A DNA stretch of 64,000 nucleotides, from NCBI RefSeq assembly GCF_029510815.1, contig NZ_CP120360.1, positions 1,984,001-2,048,000 of the forward strand. Direction: 5' to 3'. Below the pieces are notes generated by a model. It was given only the letters and a program-made list of their open reading frames with translations, did not search any database and was not told the origin of the DNA. Positions 51,503 through 62,103 of the stretch are shown here, in pieces. A program made the position numbers and the translations under genes. Positions within the stretch are counted from its first letter, which is position 1. Each line of letters starts with the position of its first letter. The DNA is from Janibacter sp. DB-40. GTDB taxonomy: Bacteria; Actinomycetota; Actinomycetes; Actinomycetales; Dermatophilaceae.

Positions 51503-51979
51503 CTACCCCTCGACGATGCGTTTGATGGCGTCGAGCGTCCGCGGGATGCCCGCGTGGGCCTGCTCCGTCCGCGTCGCGATCTCCGTCTCGGCACGCTCGC
51601 CGTACTTCTCGTGGAACATCTCCAGCCCGCGCGGCAGGAACTCCCAGGTCTCGGTCAGCTCGGTGTCCTCGCCCAACGGCGCCATGAGGAAGCCCCACCT
51701 GACGAAGCCGTCGCCGACGACCCAGGCGAACTCGCGGCCCCGATCGGCCGCCACCACCCGGGAGCGGGTCTCCCAGGTGCGTCCCGGCTGCTCGTTGTGC
51801 CCGGTGAACCACGCACCGACCTGCCCGGCCTGCCGGGGGTCGTCCCACCAGCACGCGGTGCAGATCGGACTCCACTCGCCCGTGCGGGTGACGTCCGAGA
51901 CCACGTCGTAGACCACCTCCGGCCGTTCGGCGACCCGGATGGACTCACGGTGGCTGAACCCTCGCGTGCTCTCGCTCAT
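51503..51979 (-). CDS. SRPBCC (START-like) family protein
   Basis: A 158-residue polyketide-cyclase/SRPBCC-fold protein. It begins SRGFSHRESIRVAERPE-like sequence, has DVTRTGEWSPICTACWWDD and a long C-terminal helix, typical of hydrophobic-ligand carriers. The ligand is unknown. GAGGAG lies 6-7 nt before ATG 51979. It follows the nitroreductase gene by 10 bp, probably one operon. Confidence 0.85.
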   Translation of the reverse strand: MSESTRGFSHRESIRVAERPEVVYDVVSDVTRTGEWSPICTACWWDDPRQAGQVGAWFTGHNEQPGRTWETRSRVVAADRGREFAWVVGDGFVRWGFLMAPLGEDTELTETWEFLPRGLEMFHEKYGERAETEIATRTEQAHAGIPRTLDAIKRIVEG

Positions 51980-51989
51980 GTCCGGCTCC

Positions 51990-52718
51990 TCACTTGTGCT
52001 GGCGTCGGCTGCCACCGTGCCAGTCCTCCTCCACGCCCACCGCACCGGGGTCGACGCCGAAGCCGACCAGCTGGGGCCGCTCCCGCAGGCTGCGCTTGAG
52101 CTCGGCGAATCCGGGGAAGCCGGCCAGCCCGACGACGTGGTCCCACAGCTCGAGGGCGGACTCCTCGTCCGGGAGCCGGCTGATCACCGGCCCGAAGAAG
52201 GCGGTGCCGTCCGGGGGTCGGTAGTGCAGGATCGGGGTCCCGACGTCCTTGCCGGCGAGGGAGAGCGCCTCGTCGGTCTCGGCCCGGATCTGCGTGTCCC
52301 AGGAGTCCTCGTCCAGCGCACGAGCGAGCTGCGTGGGCAGACCCGCTGCCTCGAGGACGGGCTCGACGAAGGCCGCGGTCCCCCGCCGCTCACCTCCTGA
52401 GTCGCCCCCCGTGGCGGTGGGCTCGGTGTCGAAGATGTGGTGGCCCAACGCCGCGTACAACGCGTCCACGGCCTCGGGCCCGTGCTCCGTCCGGGTCCGC
52501 GCGGCCACCCGCAGGAGCCGCAGTCCGGCGGTGTGCCCCGCCTCGTACTCGGGCGGGAACTGGGCGTCGTAGTCGACCCCGGCATTGAGCAGGCGCAGCG
52601 AGATGAACCGCCAGTCCACGGTCAGGTCACGCTGGTCGCGCACCATCCGCACCCACTTGCTGGTCAGCCAGCAGAAGGGGCAGACGGGGTCGAAGTAGAA
52701 GTGGATGTCGGCGTCCAT
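51990..52718 (-). CDS. Mycothiol-dependent nitroreductase / DsbA-family protein
   Basis: A 242-residue thioredoxin-fold protein with a CPFC motif at Cys13/Cys16 (FDPVCPFCWLTSKW), like the mycobacterial mycothiol-dependent reductase Rv2466c. DVGTPILHY and FFGPVISRLP match the cis-Pro region of the family. It probably reduces mixed mycothiol disulfides or nitro compounds. ATG 52718 is 6 nt from a TAGGGT box. Confidence 0.86.
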   Translation of the reverse strand: MDADIHFYFDPVCPFCWLTSKWVRMVRDQRDLTVDWRFISLRLLNAGVDYDAQFPPEYEAGHTAGLRLLRVAARTRTEHGPEAVDALYAALGHHIFDTEPTATGGDSGGERRGTAAFVEPVLEAAGLPTQLARALDEDSWDTQIRAETDEALSLAGKDVGTPILHYRPPDGTAFFGPVISRLPDEESALELWDHVVGLAGFPGFAELKRSLRERPQLVGFGVDPGAVGVEEDWHGGSRRQHK

Positions 52719-52724
52719 CCGGCC

Positions 52725-52730
52725 ACCCTA
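52725..52730 (-). promoter_or_regulatory. -10 box TAGGGT of the DsbA-family gene
   Basis: TAGGGT lies 6 nt before ATG 52718. Confidence 0.5.
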
Positions 52731-52764
52731 CGGAGACCGCCCTCCACCGCGACAGCCCCGAGGA

Positions 52765-54663
<1,899 letters not shown>

Positions 54664-54724
54664 GGATCGTCAGTCATCCTCCCACGGACGGCGCAGCGAG
54701 CCGAACGACGCCGCCGGATCGCAC

Positions 54725-54730
54725 TACGGT
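54725..54730 (+). promoter_or_regulatory. -10 box TACGGT of the PemK-like gene
   Basis: TACGGT lies 6 nt before ATG 54737. Confidence 0.45.
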
Positions 54731-54736
54731 GGTCCC

Positions 54737-55177
54737 ATGGACGGCTACCCCGGTGACTACGTCGGAGACCCACCCCTGGAGTGGGCCCCCACGCCGGCGG
54801 ACCCGATGCCCTCCCCCGGCGAGGTCGTGTGGGCCCACGTGCCCTACGAGGAGGACCACACGCAGGGCAAGGACCGTCCGGTCCTGCTCATCGGCCGTGA
54901 CGGCCCGTGGCTGCTCGCGCTCCAGCTGACGAGCGTCGACCACGACCTCGACGAGGCCCAGGAGGCCGCTGCTGGCCGGCGCTGGATCGACATCGGGCCC
55001 GGCCGGTGGGACCACCGTGGCCGGCGCAGCGAGGTGCGCGTCAACCGAGTCATCCGCGTCGACCCCGCCGCGGTCCGCCGCGAGGGAGCGGTCCTGGGCG
55101 AGGAGCTCTTCGTCGCCGTCGCGGAGGCCGTGCGGGCCGTCGCCCATGGTCGGCAGTACGACGACGACCCCGTCTGA
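54737..55177 (+). CDS. PemK/MazF-fold family protein
   Basis: 146 residues. The core PGEVVWAHVPYEEDHTQGKDR-like strand order and RPVLLIGRDG match PemK-like toxins (mRNA interferases), with a 45-residue N-terminal extension. No antitoxin gene is adjacent, and many actinobacterial members of this family next to lepA or rpsT are probably not toxins. ATG 54737 is 6 nt from a TACGGT box. It ends in the terminator at 55191-55237. Confidence 0.78.
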   Translation: MDGYPGDYVGDPPLEWAPTPADPMPSPGEVVWAHVPYEEDHTQGKDRPVLLIGRDGPWLLALQLTSVDHDLDEAQEAAAGRRWIDIGPGRWDHRGRRSEVRVNRVIRVDPAAVRREGAVLGEELFVAVAEAVRAVAHGRQYDDDPV

Positions 55178-55190
55178 CGACCCGTCGGCA

Positions 55191-55237
55191 TGACGAAGGG
55201 CGCCGGTCACCATCGCGGTGACCGGCGCCCTTCGTCA
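55191..55237. terminator. Bidirectional terminator, 21-bp perfect stem
   Basis: TGACGAAGGGCGCCGGTCACC and its exact complement enclose a 5-nt loop between two convergent genes. The outer arms again are the TGACGAAGGG motif. Confidence 0.9.
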
Positions 55238-55255
55238 CGGGTCGCGGTGCTCGAC

Positions 55256-55516
55256 TCAGAGCGCGTTGACCTTCTTCGCCAGGGCCGACTTCTTGTTGGC
55301 GGCCTGGTTGGCGTGCAGGGCGCCCTTGCTCACGGCCTTGTCGAGCTTCTTGCTCGCGGTGGCGAGCGTCGACTTGGCGGTCTCGGCGTCGCCGGCCTCG
55401 ACGGCCTTGCGGACCTTGCGGATCCACGTGCGCAGCTCGGACTTGATCGCACGGTTGCGCTCGGTGCGCTCGTTGTTCGTCTTCACGCGCTTGATCTGGG
55501 ACTTGATGTTTGCCAC
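55256..55516 (-). CDS. rpsT: 30S ribosomal protein S20
   Basis: An 86-residue basic protein ([20 protein letters not shown] start) that binds 16S rRNA. GTG 55516 starts it. A sigma-A-like promoter at 55656-55684 gives a long 5' leader of about 130 nt, suggestive of autoregulation by S20. It is convergent with the PemK-like gene. Confidence 0.96.
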   Translation of the reverse strand: MANIKSQIKRVKTNNERTERNRAIKSELRTWIRKVRKAVEAGDAETAKSTLATASKKLDKAVSKGALHANQAANKKSALAKKVNAL

Positions 55517-55655
55517 AGGTGTACTTTCTTCGTCGGTCGATGGTTGCCGTTAGAGGGCGGCAAGACGTCTCGGGACCGGCGTGGGGACACCGTGGGAGAG
55601 ACGCCCTGGGTGGTGCTCGCTGTACGCACACGACCATGCGCGCACGCAAAGGCCA

Positions 55656-55684
55656 AATCTAGCAGCGCCGCCCACCGCCGCCAA
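55656..55684 (-). promoter_or_regulatory. Promoter of rpsT
   Basis: TTGGCG and TAGATT are 17 nt apart on the minus strand, the best -35/-10 pair in the window. They give a 5' leader of about 130 nt. Confidence 0.65.
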
Positions 55685-55692
55685 ACCGCCGG

Positions 55693-56655
55693 TCAGGAGC
55701 CGTTGCGCTCCCGCGAGATCGTCAGGATGGCCCTCTCGACCGAGTACACGGGGTCACGACCACCACCCTTCACCTCGACGTCAGCGGCGGCGATCGCCTG
55801 GATGCTGCGCCCGAGCGCGTCCCCGCTCCAGCCCTGCAGCGCACGCCTGGCCTTGTCGATCTGCCAGGGCGCCATGCCGAGGTCGCGGGCCAGGTCGGCG
55901 CTGCGGCCGCGCCCCGCTCCCCCGACCTTGGCCAGCTGCCGCAGCTGCATGGCGATGACGGCGACGATCGGCACCGGGTCCACCCCGACGTCGACCGCGT
56001 GGCGCAGCAGCCGCAGGGCCTCGCCGGTGCGCCCGGCGACGGTGGCGTCGGCGACCTTGAAGCCGGTCGCCTCGACCCGGCCCCCGTGGTAGCGCTCGAC
56101 GACGTCGGCGTCGATCGTGCCGGTGGTGTCGTCGACGAGCTGCTTGCAGGCCGAGGCCAGCTCGCGCACGTCCTTGCCGACGGCCTCGACGAGGGCCTGG
56201 ACGGCGTCCGGTGTCGCCTTGCGCCGGGAGGTGCGGAACTCGTTGGTGACGAACTCGGCCTTGTCGCGGTCGCTCTTGATCGCCGGGGCCTGGATGACGT
56301 GCGCCTTGGCCTTCTTCAGCGCGTCGAGGACCTTCTTGCCCTTGTTGCCCGAGGCGTGGGTGACGACGAGGGTGACCGAGTCCGCCGGGTCGGCGAGGTA
56401 GTTGAGCAGGTCGATCTGGAGCGCGTCGGGCGCCTGGTGCAGGTCGCGCACGATGATCAGCTTGTCCTCCCCGAAGAGGGAGGGGCTGGCCTGCACGGTC
56501 AGCTCGCCCTCGGTGTAGGCCTCCGCGGTGAGGGTGACGACGTCGACCTCGGGCGTGCCCACGCGCACGTCGGCGATGACCTGCTCGACCGCCCGGTCCG
56601 CGAGGACTTCCTCCGGTCCGGAGACGAGCACGAAGGGGGCCGCCCGGCTGCTCAA
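55693..56655 (-). CDS. holA: DNA polymerase III delta subunit
   Basis: The delta subunit opens the sliding clamp within the clamp loader. The 320-residue protein shows PFVLVSGPEEVLADRAVEQ and SPSLFGEDKLIIVRDL, typical of HolA in actinobacteria. It starts with a rare TTG at 56655, overlapping the stop of the aldo/keto reductase gene (TTGA), so the two are coupled. Confidence 0.92.
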   Translation of the reverse strand: MSSRAAPFVLVSGPEEVLADRAVEQVIADVRVGTPEVDVVTLTAEAYTEGELTVQASPSLFGEDKLIIVRDLHQAPDALQIDLLNYLADPADSVTLVVTHASGNKGKKVLDALKKAKAHVIQAPAIKSDRDKAEFVTNEFRTSRRKATPDAVQALVEAVGKDVRELASACKQLVDDTTGTIDADVVERYHGGRVEATGFKVADATVAGRTGEALRLLRHAVDVGVDPVPIVAVIAMQLRQLAKVGGAGRGRSADLARDLGMAPWQIDKARRALQGWSGDALGRSIQAIAAADVEVKGGGRDPVYSVERAILTISRERNGS

Positions 56656-57623
56656 AAGAGGGCCACCTTGTCGACCGGCGGGAAGATCTGGTCGAGAGCG
56701 GCCTCGTCCTCGGCCGTGGGTACCCAGCTGATCGCCTCGGCGTTCTGCCGGACCTGCTCGGGCCGGGTCGCCCCGGCGATGACGCTCGTGACGGTCGGTC
56801 GGGAGGCCAGCCAGGAGAACGCCACCTCCGGCTCGGTCAGGCCCCGCTCCCGGGCGAAGTCACCGAAGGCGCGCAACTGGTCGAGGTCGGTGCCCTCGAT
56901 GATCTCCGGGCGGGAGGCCAGTCGGCTGCCCTCGGGCGCGGTCCCCGAGGAGTACTTGCCGGTGAGCAGCCCCCGGGCGAGCGGGAAGTAGGGCAGCACC
57001 CCCAGCCCGTAGGCCTGCGCTGCCGGGGTCACCTCGAGCTCGGCACGGCGGTCGAGCAGGTTGTAGTGGCTCTGGCTGGAGATGAACCGTGCGCCGCCGC
57101 GGGCCCGGGCGACGTGCTCGGCGTCGGCGATCTGCCAGCCGGCGCGGTTGGAGTGGCCGATGTAGCGCACCTTGCCCGCACGCACGAGGTCGTCGAGCGC
57201 GTCGAGCGTCTCCTCGATCGGCGTCAGCGGGTCGGGGGTGTGGAACTGGTACAGGTCGATGTGGTCGGTGCCGAGACGGCGCAGGGACGCCTCGACCGCG
57301 GCCATGATGTACCGCCGCGCGCCGCGGGCGCCGAAGTCGGGGCCGATGGCCCCACCAAGGTCCATGCCGAACTTCGTCGCGAGGACGACCTCGTCGCGAC
57401 GGGCGCCCAGGGACCTGCCGAGCATCGTCTCGGACAGTCCCGGCTCGGCACCGTAGGTGTCGGCGGTGTCGAAGAGGGTCACGCCGGCGTCGAGCGCGGC
57501 GTGCACGACGGCGTCGCTGCCCTCCTGGGTCTGGGTGGCGGCACCGCGACGACCGAGGTTGTTGCAGCCCAGGCCGACGGCGGAGACGGTGAGACCGGAG
57601 CGTCCGAGGCGGCGAAGTTCCAT
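56652..57623 (-). CDS. Aldo/keto reductase
   Basis: A 323-residue TIM-barrel NADPH oxidoreductase. Asp52, Tyr57 and Lys84 (FDTADTYG and ATKFG) and the later His in YQFHTPD form the catalytic tetrad. The substrate is unknown. ATG 57623 is 7 nt from a TAGCCT box, and the gene shares a transcript with holA. Confidence 0.92.
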   Translation of the reverse strand: MELRRLGRSGLTVSAVGLGCNNLGRRGAATQTQEGSDAVVHAALDAGVTLFDTADTYGAEPGLSETMLGRSLGARRDEVVLATKFGMDLGGAIGPDFGARGARRYIMAAVEASLRRLGTDHIDLYQFHTPDPLTPIEETLDALDDLVRAGKVRYIGHSNRAGWQIADAEHVARARGGARFISSQSHYNLLDRRAELEVTPAAQAYGLGVLPYFPLARGLLTGKYSSGTAPEGSRLASRPEIIEGTDLDQLRAFGDFARERGLTEPEVAFSWLASRPTVTSVIAGATRPEQVRQNAEAISWVPTAEDEAALDQIFPPVDKVALF

Positions 57624-57630
57624 GGGGGAC

Positions 57631-57636
57631 AGGCTA
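57631..57636 (-). promoter_or_regulatory. -10 box TAGCCT of the aldo/keto reductase gene
   Basis: TAGCCT lies 7 nt before ATG 57623. It overlaps the stop of the helicase gene. Confidence 0.5.
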
Positions 57637-59862
57637 TCCCCGGGTGGGGACAGCCAGCCCGAGCGTCGCGGCCCGGGCGGCGACCACGGACTCGTCCTTG
57701 GCCAGGGACGCCGCGAGCTCGTCGAGCGGCAGCCCGAGGTCGACGCCGTCGCGCAGCTCGTCGTCGTCCTGCACCGACCACCCCTCCCCCTGCGTGACGG
57801 CCGTGCGCACCCCGTCGGCCGGACCTGGATCGGCGGCGACCGGCTGTCCGGTCATCCCCCGTTTCGCCGGGTCGGCCACGGCCTGCACCTCGGGGGCGAT
57901 CTGGTCCAGCCGGCGCAGCGCGCCGAGGACCAGCTCACGGTCGGTCGTCGGCCAGAAGGGCGGCAACGAGCGCTGCAGGAAGCCGGCGTAGCGCGCCTTG
58001 ATCATCCGGTTGTCGAGGAAGGCGACGACGCCACGGTCGTCGCCCTTGCGGATGAGGCGACCGGCGCCCTGCGCGAGCCGCAGGGCCGCGTGGGTGGCCG
58101 AGACCGCCATGAAGCCGTTGCCACCGCGGCGGGCGATCTCCTGAGTGCGCGCCGACGACAGCGGGTCGTCGGGACGGGGGAAGGGGATGCGGTCGATGAG
58201 CACCAGCTGGCAGGCGCTGCCGGGCACGTCGACGCCCTGCCAGAGGGTGAGCGTGCCGAAGAGGATCGTCCTGGGGTCCCGGGCGAAGTCGCGCACCAGG
58301 GTGCCGATCATCTCCTCGCCCTGGCAGAGGACCGTGAACTCGCTCCCGAGGCGCTCGCGCATCGCCTCGCTGGCCTCCTTGGCGGCGCGCATGGAGGAGA
58401 AGAGGCCCAGGGTGCGGCCGCCGGCCGCGCGCACGAGCGCCTCGATCTCGTCGAGGGTCTGCGTGGCCAGCCCGTCCCGACCGGGAGCGGGGAGGTGCTC
58501 GGCGACGTAGGCGATGCCCTGCTGGGCGTAGTCGAAGGGTGAGCCCACGTCGAGACCCGTCCACTCCGGCGCACCCGGACCGCGCAGGCCCAGCGTGCCC
58601 GCGACCGCGTCGAAGGTGCCACCGAGCTCGAGGGTGGCCGAGGTGAGGATCACCGTGCGGTCGCGGACCGACTCGTCGTCGTCGGTGGCGCCCGTGCCGA
58701 AGATCCGCTCGCGCACGCGCATGGCCACGCTCATCGGCGCCACCCGCAGCACCGGTCCGCGGCGCGGGTCACGACTGACCCAGATGACGTCGAGCTCGTG
58801 CTCCTGGAGCATCCGCACCGCGGTCTCGTGCAGCTCGTCGACCGCGGCGAGCGCGATCTGGCGGCTCCCGTCGACGCTCTCGCCCTTGGGCGGCTTCATC
58901 TCCGTGAGCAGGGTGCGGCCGACGTCACGGCACCGGCCGAGGATGCTCGCAAGCGAGTCGGGGATACCGGCCGCAAGGCGCCCCTCCGGGGCCTGCTCGA
59001 GCACGGCCTCCAGGTCGCCGGCCAGGTCCTCGAGGTCGTCGTCGGACTCGGCGTACTTGCGCGCCCGCCTGGCAGCGGCCCGGATCGCCCCGGGGGTGAG
59101 CTCGTCGGTGACGGTCGAGGTGACCCGGTCGACGAGCTCGTGCGCCTCGTCGATGACCAGGACGTCGTGCTCGGGCAGCATCGGCCGGCCCTCGAAGGCG
59201 TCGATGGCCATGAAGGAGTGGTTGGTGACGACGACGTCGACGTCCTTCGCCGCCTCGCGGGAGCGCTCGACGAAGCACTCGGCGACCATCGGGCACTTCT
59301 GGCCGAGGCACTCCTGCGCGGAGACGGAGACCTGGCGCCAGGCCTTCTCGGAGACGCCGGGCACGAGCTCGTCACGGTCGCCGGACTCGGTCTCGGCCGC
59401 CCACTCACGCACCCGGACGACCTCCTTGCCCAGTCGCCCGGCAGCGGCGTCGACCTCGCCGACGTCGAACATGCCCTCGTCCTCGTCGGGGAAGCCGCCC
59501 TCGACCTTGTGCTTGCACACGTAGTTGCGGCGGCCCTTGACGATCGCGTACGTCGGGCGACGCTTGAGGTGACCCTCGAGGGAGTCGGCGAGGCGGGGCA
59601 TGTCCCGGTCGACGATCTGGGCCTGCAGCGCCAAGGTCGCGGTGGCGACGACCGCGGGCTGGCCGGTGCGCTGCGCATGATCGACGGCAGGCACGAGGTA
59701 GGCCAGGGACTTGCCCGTCCCGGTGCCGGCCTGGACGAGCAGGTGCTCCTCGGTGTCGATGGCGCGGGCGACCGCGGTGGCCATCTCGACCTGCCCGGGG
59801 CGGGTCGTGCCGCCCACTCCCCCGACGGCGGCGGCGAGCAGGGACTCAACTGACGAGGACAC
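57634..59862 (-). CDS. dinG: DinG/XPD-type ATP-dependent DNA helicase
   Basis: A 742-residue superfamily 2 iron-sulfur helicase. Walker A AGTGTGKS (45-52), four Cys for a 4Fe-4S cluster (Cys116, Cys185, Cys190, Cys196) and DEAH at 238-241 are present; QGAGRLIR is motif VI. It unwinds DNA with 5'-3' polarity in related proteins. GTG 59862 is 6 nt from TAGGGT. I saw no SOS box upstream, so the dinG name rests on family only. Confidence 0.9.
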   Translation of the reverse strand: MSSSVESLLAAAVGGVGGTTRPGQVEMATAVARAIDTEEHLLVQAGTGTGKSLAYLVPAVDHAQRTGQPAVVATATLALQAQIVDRDMPRLADSLEGHLKRRPTYAIVKGRRNYVCKHKVEGGFPDEDEGMFDVGEVDAAAGRLGKEVVRVREWAAETESGDRDELVPGVSEKAWRQVSVSAQECLGQKCPMVAECFVERSREAAKDVDVVVTNHSFMAIDAFEGRPMLPEHDVLVIDEAHELVDRVTSTVTDELTPGAIRAAARRARKYAESDDDLEDLAGDLEAVLEQAPEGRLAAGIPDSLASILGRCRDVGRTLLTEMKPPKGESVDGSRQIALAAVDELHETAVRMLQEHELDVIWVSRDPRRGPVLRVAPMSVAMRVRERIFGTGATDDDESVRDRTVILTSATLELGGTFDAVAGTLGLRGPGAPEWTGLDVGSPFDYAQQGIAYVAEHLPAPGRDGLATQTLDEIEALVRAAGGRTLGLFSSMRAAKEASEAMRERLGSEFTVLCQGEEMIGTLVRDFARDPRTILFGTLTLWQGVDVPGSACQLVLIDRIPFPRPDDPLSSARTQEIARRGGNGFMAVSATHAALRLAQGAGRLIRKGDDRGVVAFLDNRMIKARYAGFLQRSLPPFWPTTDRELVLGALRRLDQIAPEVQAVADPAKRGMTGQPVAADPGPADGVRTAVTQGEGWSVQDDDELRDGVDLGLPLDELAASLAKDESVVAARAATLGLAVPTRG

Positions 59863-59868
59863 CGCCCC

Positions 59869-59874
59869 ACCCTA
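59869..59874 (-). promoter_or_regulatory. -10 box TAGGGT of the helicase gene
   Basis: TAGGGT lies 6 nt before GTG 59862. Confidence 0.5.
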
Positions 59875-60019
59875 GGACGCCGCCGCGACCGGGCGCACGC
59901 GCCATCCACAACCCCGCGCACGACCCTTGGGGATGTCGACCAGTCCATCGAAAGGTTGATCCCGGAACCAACCTCCGGCGCGATGTGTCGGCGCCCCCGC
60001 CACGGCTGGAATCGATGGC

Positions 60020-62089
60020 ATGACAACCACCCTGCTCCCGCACCGCCCCGACGCGCCGCCACAGCGGCGCGGGGCGGGTCTCGCCCACCGGCTCACCAGC
60101 CGCCGCGGCGCGGCCCTCGTCCTCGCCCTCGCCCTCCTCGTCGTTGGGCTGGCCAGCACGCTCCTCGGCTCGAGCCAGGCTCCGCCCCGTGGCGACAGCT
60201 ACCCCGCGAGCACCGAGTCGGCGGTGGTGGCGCAGGAGCTGGAGGGCTTCCCCGACAGCGACGAGGCACCGGTCCTCCTCGTCGCGACGAAGGGGGGAGC
60301 CCCCCTCTCCCCGTCCGACCTGTCCGCCGTCGACGAGATGGCCTCGGGTCTGGAAGCGGCAGGAGACCCGACGCCGGCGCGACCGTCCGAGGACGGCGCG
60401 GCGGCGGTGGTCACGCTGCCGATGACCTCCCACGAGGACTCGGACGCGACCGCGCGGATGATCGAGGACCTTCGCGACCAGATCGCCGCGACCACGCCCG
60501 ACGGGGTGACCGTCGAGGTGACCGGCGGCCCGGCGTTCGGCGCGGACATCACGTCCTCCTTCGACGGCGCGAACGTCACGCTCCTCGCCGTGACCATCGG
60601 CGTCGTCACCCTCCTGCTCCTGCTCACCTACCGCTCCCCCGTGCTCTGGCTCGTCCCGCTGGCCGTCGTCGGCGCGGCCGACCAGCTCGCCGGCACCGTC
60701 ACCGCTGCCGTCGGTGACTGGAGCGGCCTGTCCTTCGATGCCGGGATCGTCTCCGTCCTCGTCTTCGGCGCCGGCACCAACTACGCCCTCCTGCTGGTCT
60801 CCCGATACCGCGAGGAGCTGCACGTGCACGAGGACCACCACGCCGCCCTCGCATCGGCATGGCGCGCCACCGTGCCCGCGATCCTCGCGAGCAACGTGAC
60901 CGTCGTCCTCGCCCTGGGCACCCTGCTGCTCGCCTCGGTCCCCGGAACACGCGGCCTCGGCCTCGCCTCGGCCGTGGGCCTCGTCATCGCGCTGGCGGCG
61001 ATCACGCTCGTCCTGCCGGCGGCCCTCGCGTTGGTGGGCCGCAGAGTCTTCTGGCCCTTCGTCCCCAGACCGGGGCAGGCCCCGGAGCACGACGGCATCT
61101 GGGCGAGGCTCGCCCGTCGCGTCGTCACCCGCCCGGCCGCCCACCTCGTCGGCGGCCTCACCGTACTCGTCGTCATCGCCTCCGGTCTCTCCGGGGCGAA
61201 CGTCGGCCTGGGCCAGGCGGACTCCTTCCGCGCCGCCTCAGAGTCCGCGGACGGCCTCACCACCGTCGGTGAGCACTTCCCCGCCGGGGCGTCCGCCCCC
61301 TTCGCCGTCACGACGAACAGCCCGAGCACGCTGGCGACCGTCGACGCGCTCGAGGACGTCGACGGCGTGACCACGGCCGCCCCGGCCGGTGACGACGGCG
61401 AGGGCCGCACACGCGTCACCGTCATCGGCGAGCCCGCGCCCGGCTCCCCGGTCGGCCTCGAGCTCGCCGCGGACCTGCGCGAGGCGGCCCACGACGTCCC
61501 CGGCGCCGACGCCCGGGTCGGTGGCGGGTCCGCGGAGCTGCTCGACGCCCGCTCCGCTGCGGAGAGCGACCTGAGGACGGTCGTCCCGCTCGTGCTGATC
61601 GTCAGCCTCGTCGTGCTCGTGGTCCTGCTGCGCGCCGTCGTCGGCCCGCTGGTGCTGCTGGCGCTCAACGCCGTCAGCGCACTGGCAGCGCTCGGCATGG
61701 GCGCGTGGCTCGACGAGCACCTCATGGGCAACCCGGCCCTGGACGTGCAGGTCCCGCTGATCGCCTTCCTCTTCCTCGTGGCCCTGGGGATCGACTACAC
61801 GATCTTCCTCATGCACCGGGCCCGGTCGGAGACGGCCGAGCACGGCACCCGCGAGGGCGTCGCCCGGGCGGTGGCCCGCACCGGCACGGTGATCACGAGT
61901 GCGGGTGTCGTCCTCGCCGCGGTCTTCGCGGCCCTCGGGGTGCTGCCCCTGGTCGTCCTGGGGCAGCTCGGCCTCATCGTCGGGCTCGGGGTCCTGCTCG
62001 ACACCCTCCTCGTGCGCAGGTCGTCGTGCCCGCGGCCACGGCCCTCCTCGGCGATCGCTTCTGGTGGCCATCACACGCCGGCCGGGTAG
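60020..62089 (+). CDS. MMPL-family exporter, C-terminus altered by an apparent frameshift
   Basis: An RND/MMPL lipid or drug exporter of 689 residues with two membrane blocks of about six helices and two extracellular loops; FGAGTNYALLLVSRYREEL and GIDYTIFLMHRARSE mark the proton-relay helices. Near 62018 the usual ending VVVPAATALLGDRFWWPS is found in another frame. One lost base changes the reading after LLDTLLVR, giving a short Ser/Pro tail instead. In the restored frame the stop would be at 62103, overlapping the kinase GTG. TGGAAT 7 nt before ATG 60020 is a weak -10 candidate. Confidence 0.85.
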   Translation: MTTTLLPHRPDAPPQRRGAGLAHRLTSRRGAALVLALALLVVGLASTLLGSSQAPPRGDSYPASTESAVVAQELEGFPDSDEAPVLLVATKGGAPLSPSDLSAVDEMASGLEAAGDPTPARPSEDGAAAVVTLPMTSHEDSDATARMIEDLRDQIAATTPDGVTVEVTGGPAFGADITSSFDGANVTLLAVTIGVVTLLLLLTYRSPVLWLVPLAVVGAADQLAGTVTAAVGDWSGLSFDAGIVSVLVFGAGTNYALLLVSRYREELHVHEDHHAALASAWRATVPAILASNVTVVLALGTLLLASVPGTRGLGLASAVGLVIALAAITLVLPAALALVGRRVFWPFVPRPGQAPEHDGIWARLARRVVTRPAAHLVGGLTVLVVIASGLSGANVGLGQADSFRAASESADGLTTVGEHFPAGASAPFAVTTNSPSTLATVDALEDVDGVTTAAPAGDDGEGRTRVTVIGEPAPGSPVGLELAADLREAAHDVPGADARVGGGSAELLDARSAAESDLRTVVPLVLIVSLVVLVVLLRAVVGPLVLLALNAVSALAALGMGAWLDEHLMGNPALDVQVPLIAFLFLVALGIDYTIFLMHRARSETAEHGTREGVARAVARTGTVITSAGVVLAAVFAALGVLPLVVLGQLGLIVGLGVLLDTLLVRRSSCPRPRPSSAIASGGHHTPAG

Positions 62090-62103
62090 CGTCCCGTCCG
62101 TGA
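62018..62103 (+). pseudogene. Displaced C-terminal segment of the MMPL gene
   Basis: The frame GTC GTC GTG CCC from 62020 encodes VVVPAATALLGDRFWWPS, the conserved MMPL ending, and stops at 62103. It is separated from the main frame by a two-base remnant AG at 62018-62019, as expected for a single-base deletion or a sequencing error. Confidence 0.7.

Noticed and set aside
59863-60019. SOS box for dinG or an operator for the MMPL gene in the divergent gap
   Set aside because: No GAAC-N4-GTTC match was seen. The GGTTG/CAACC repeat near 59955 is only 5 bp per arm and may be chance.
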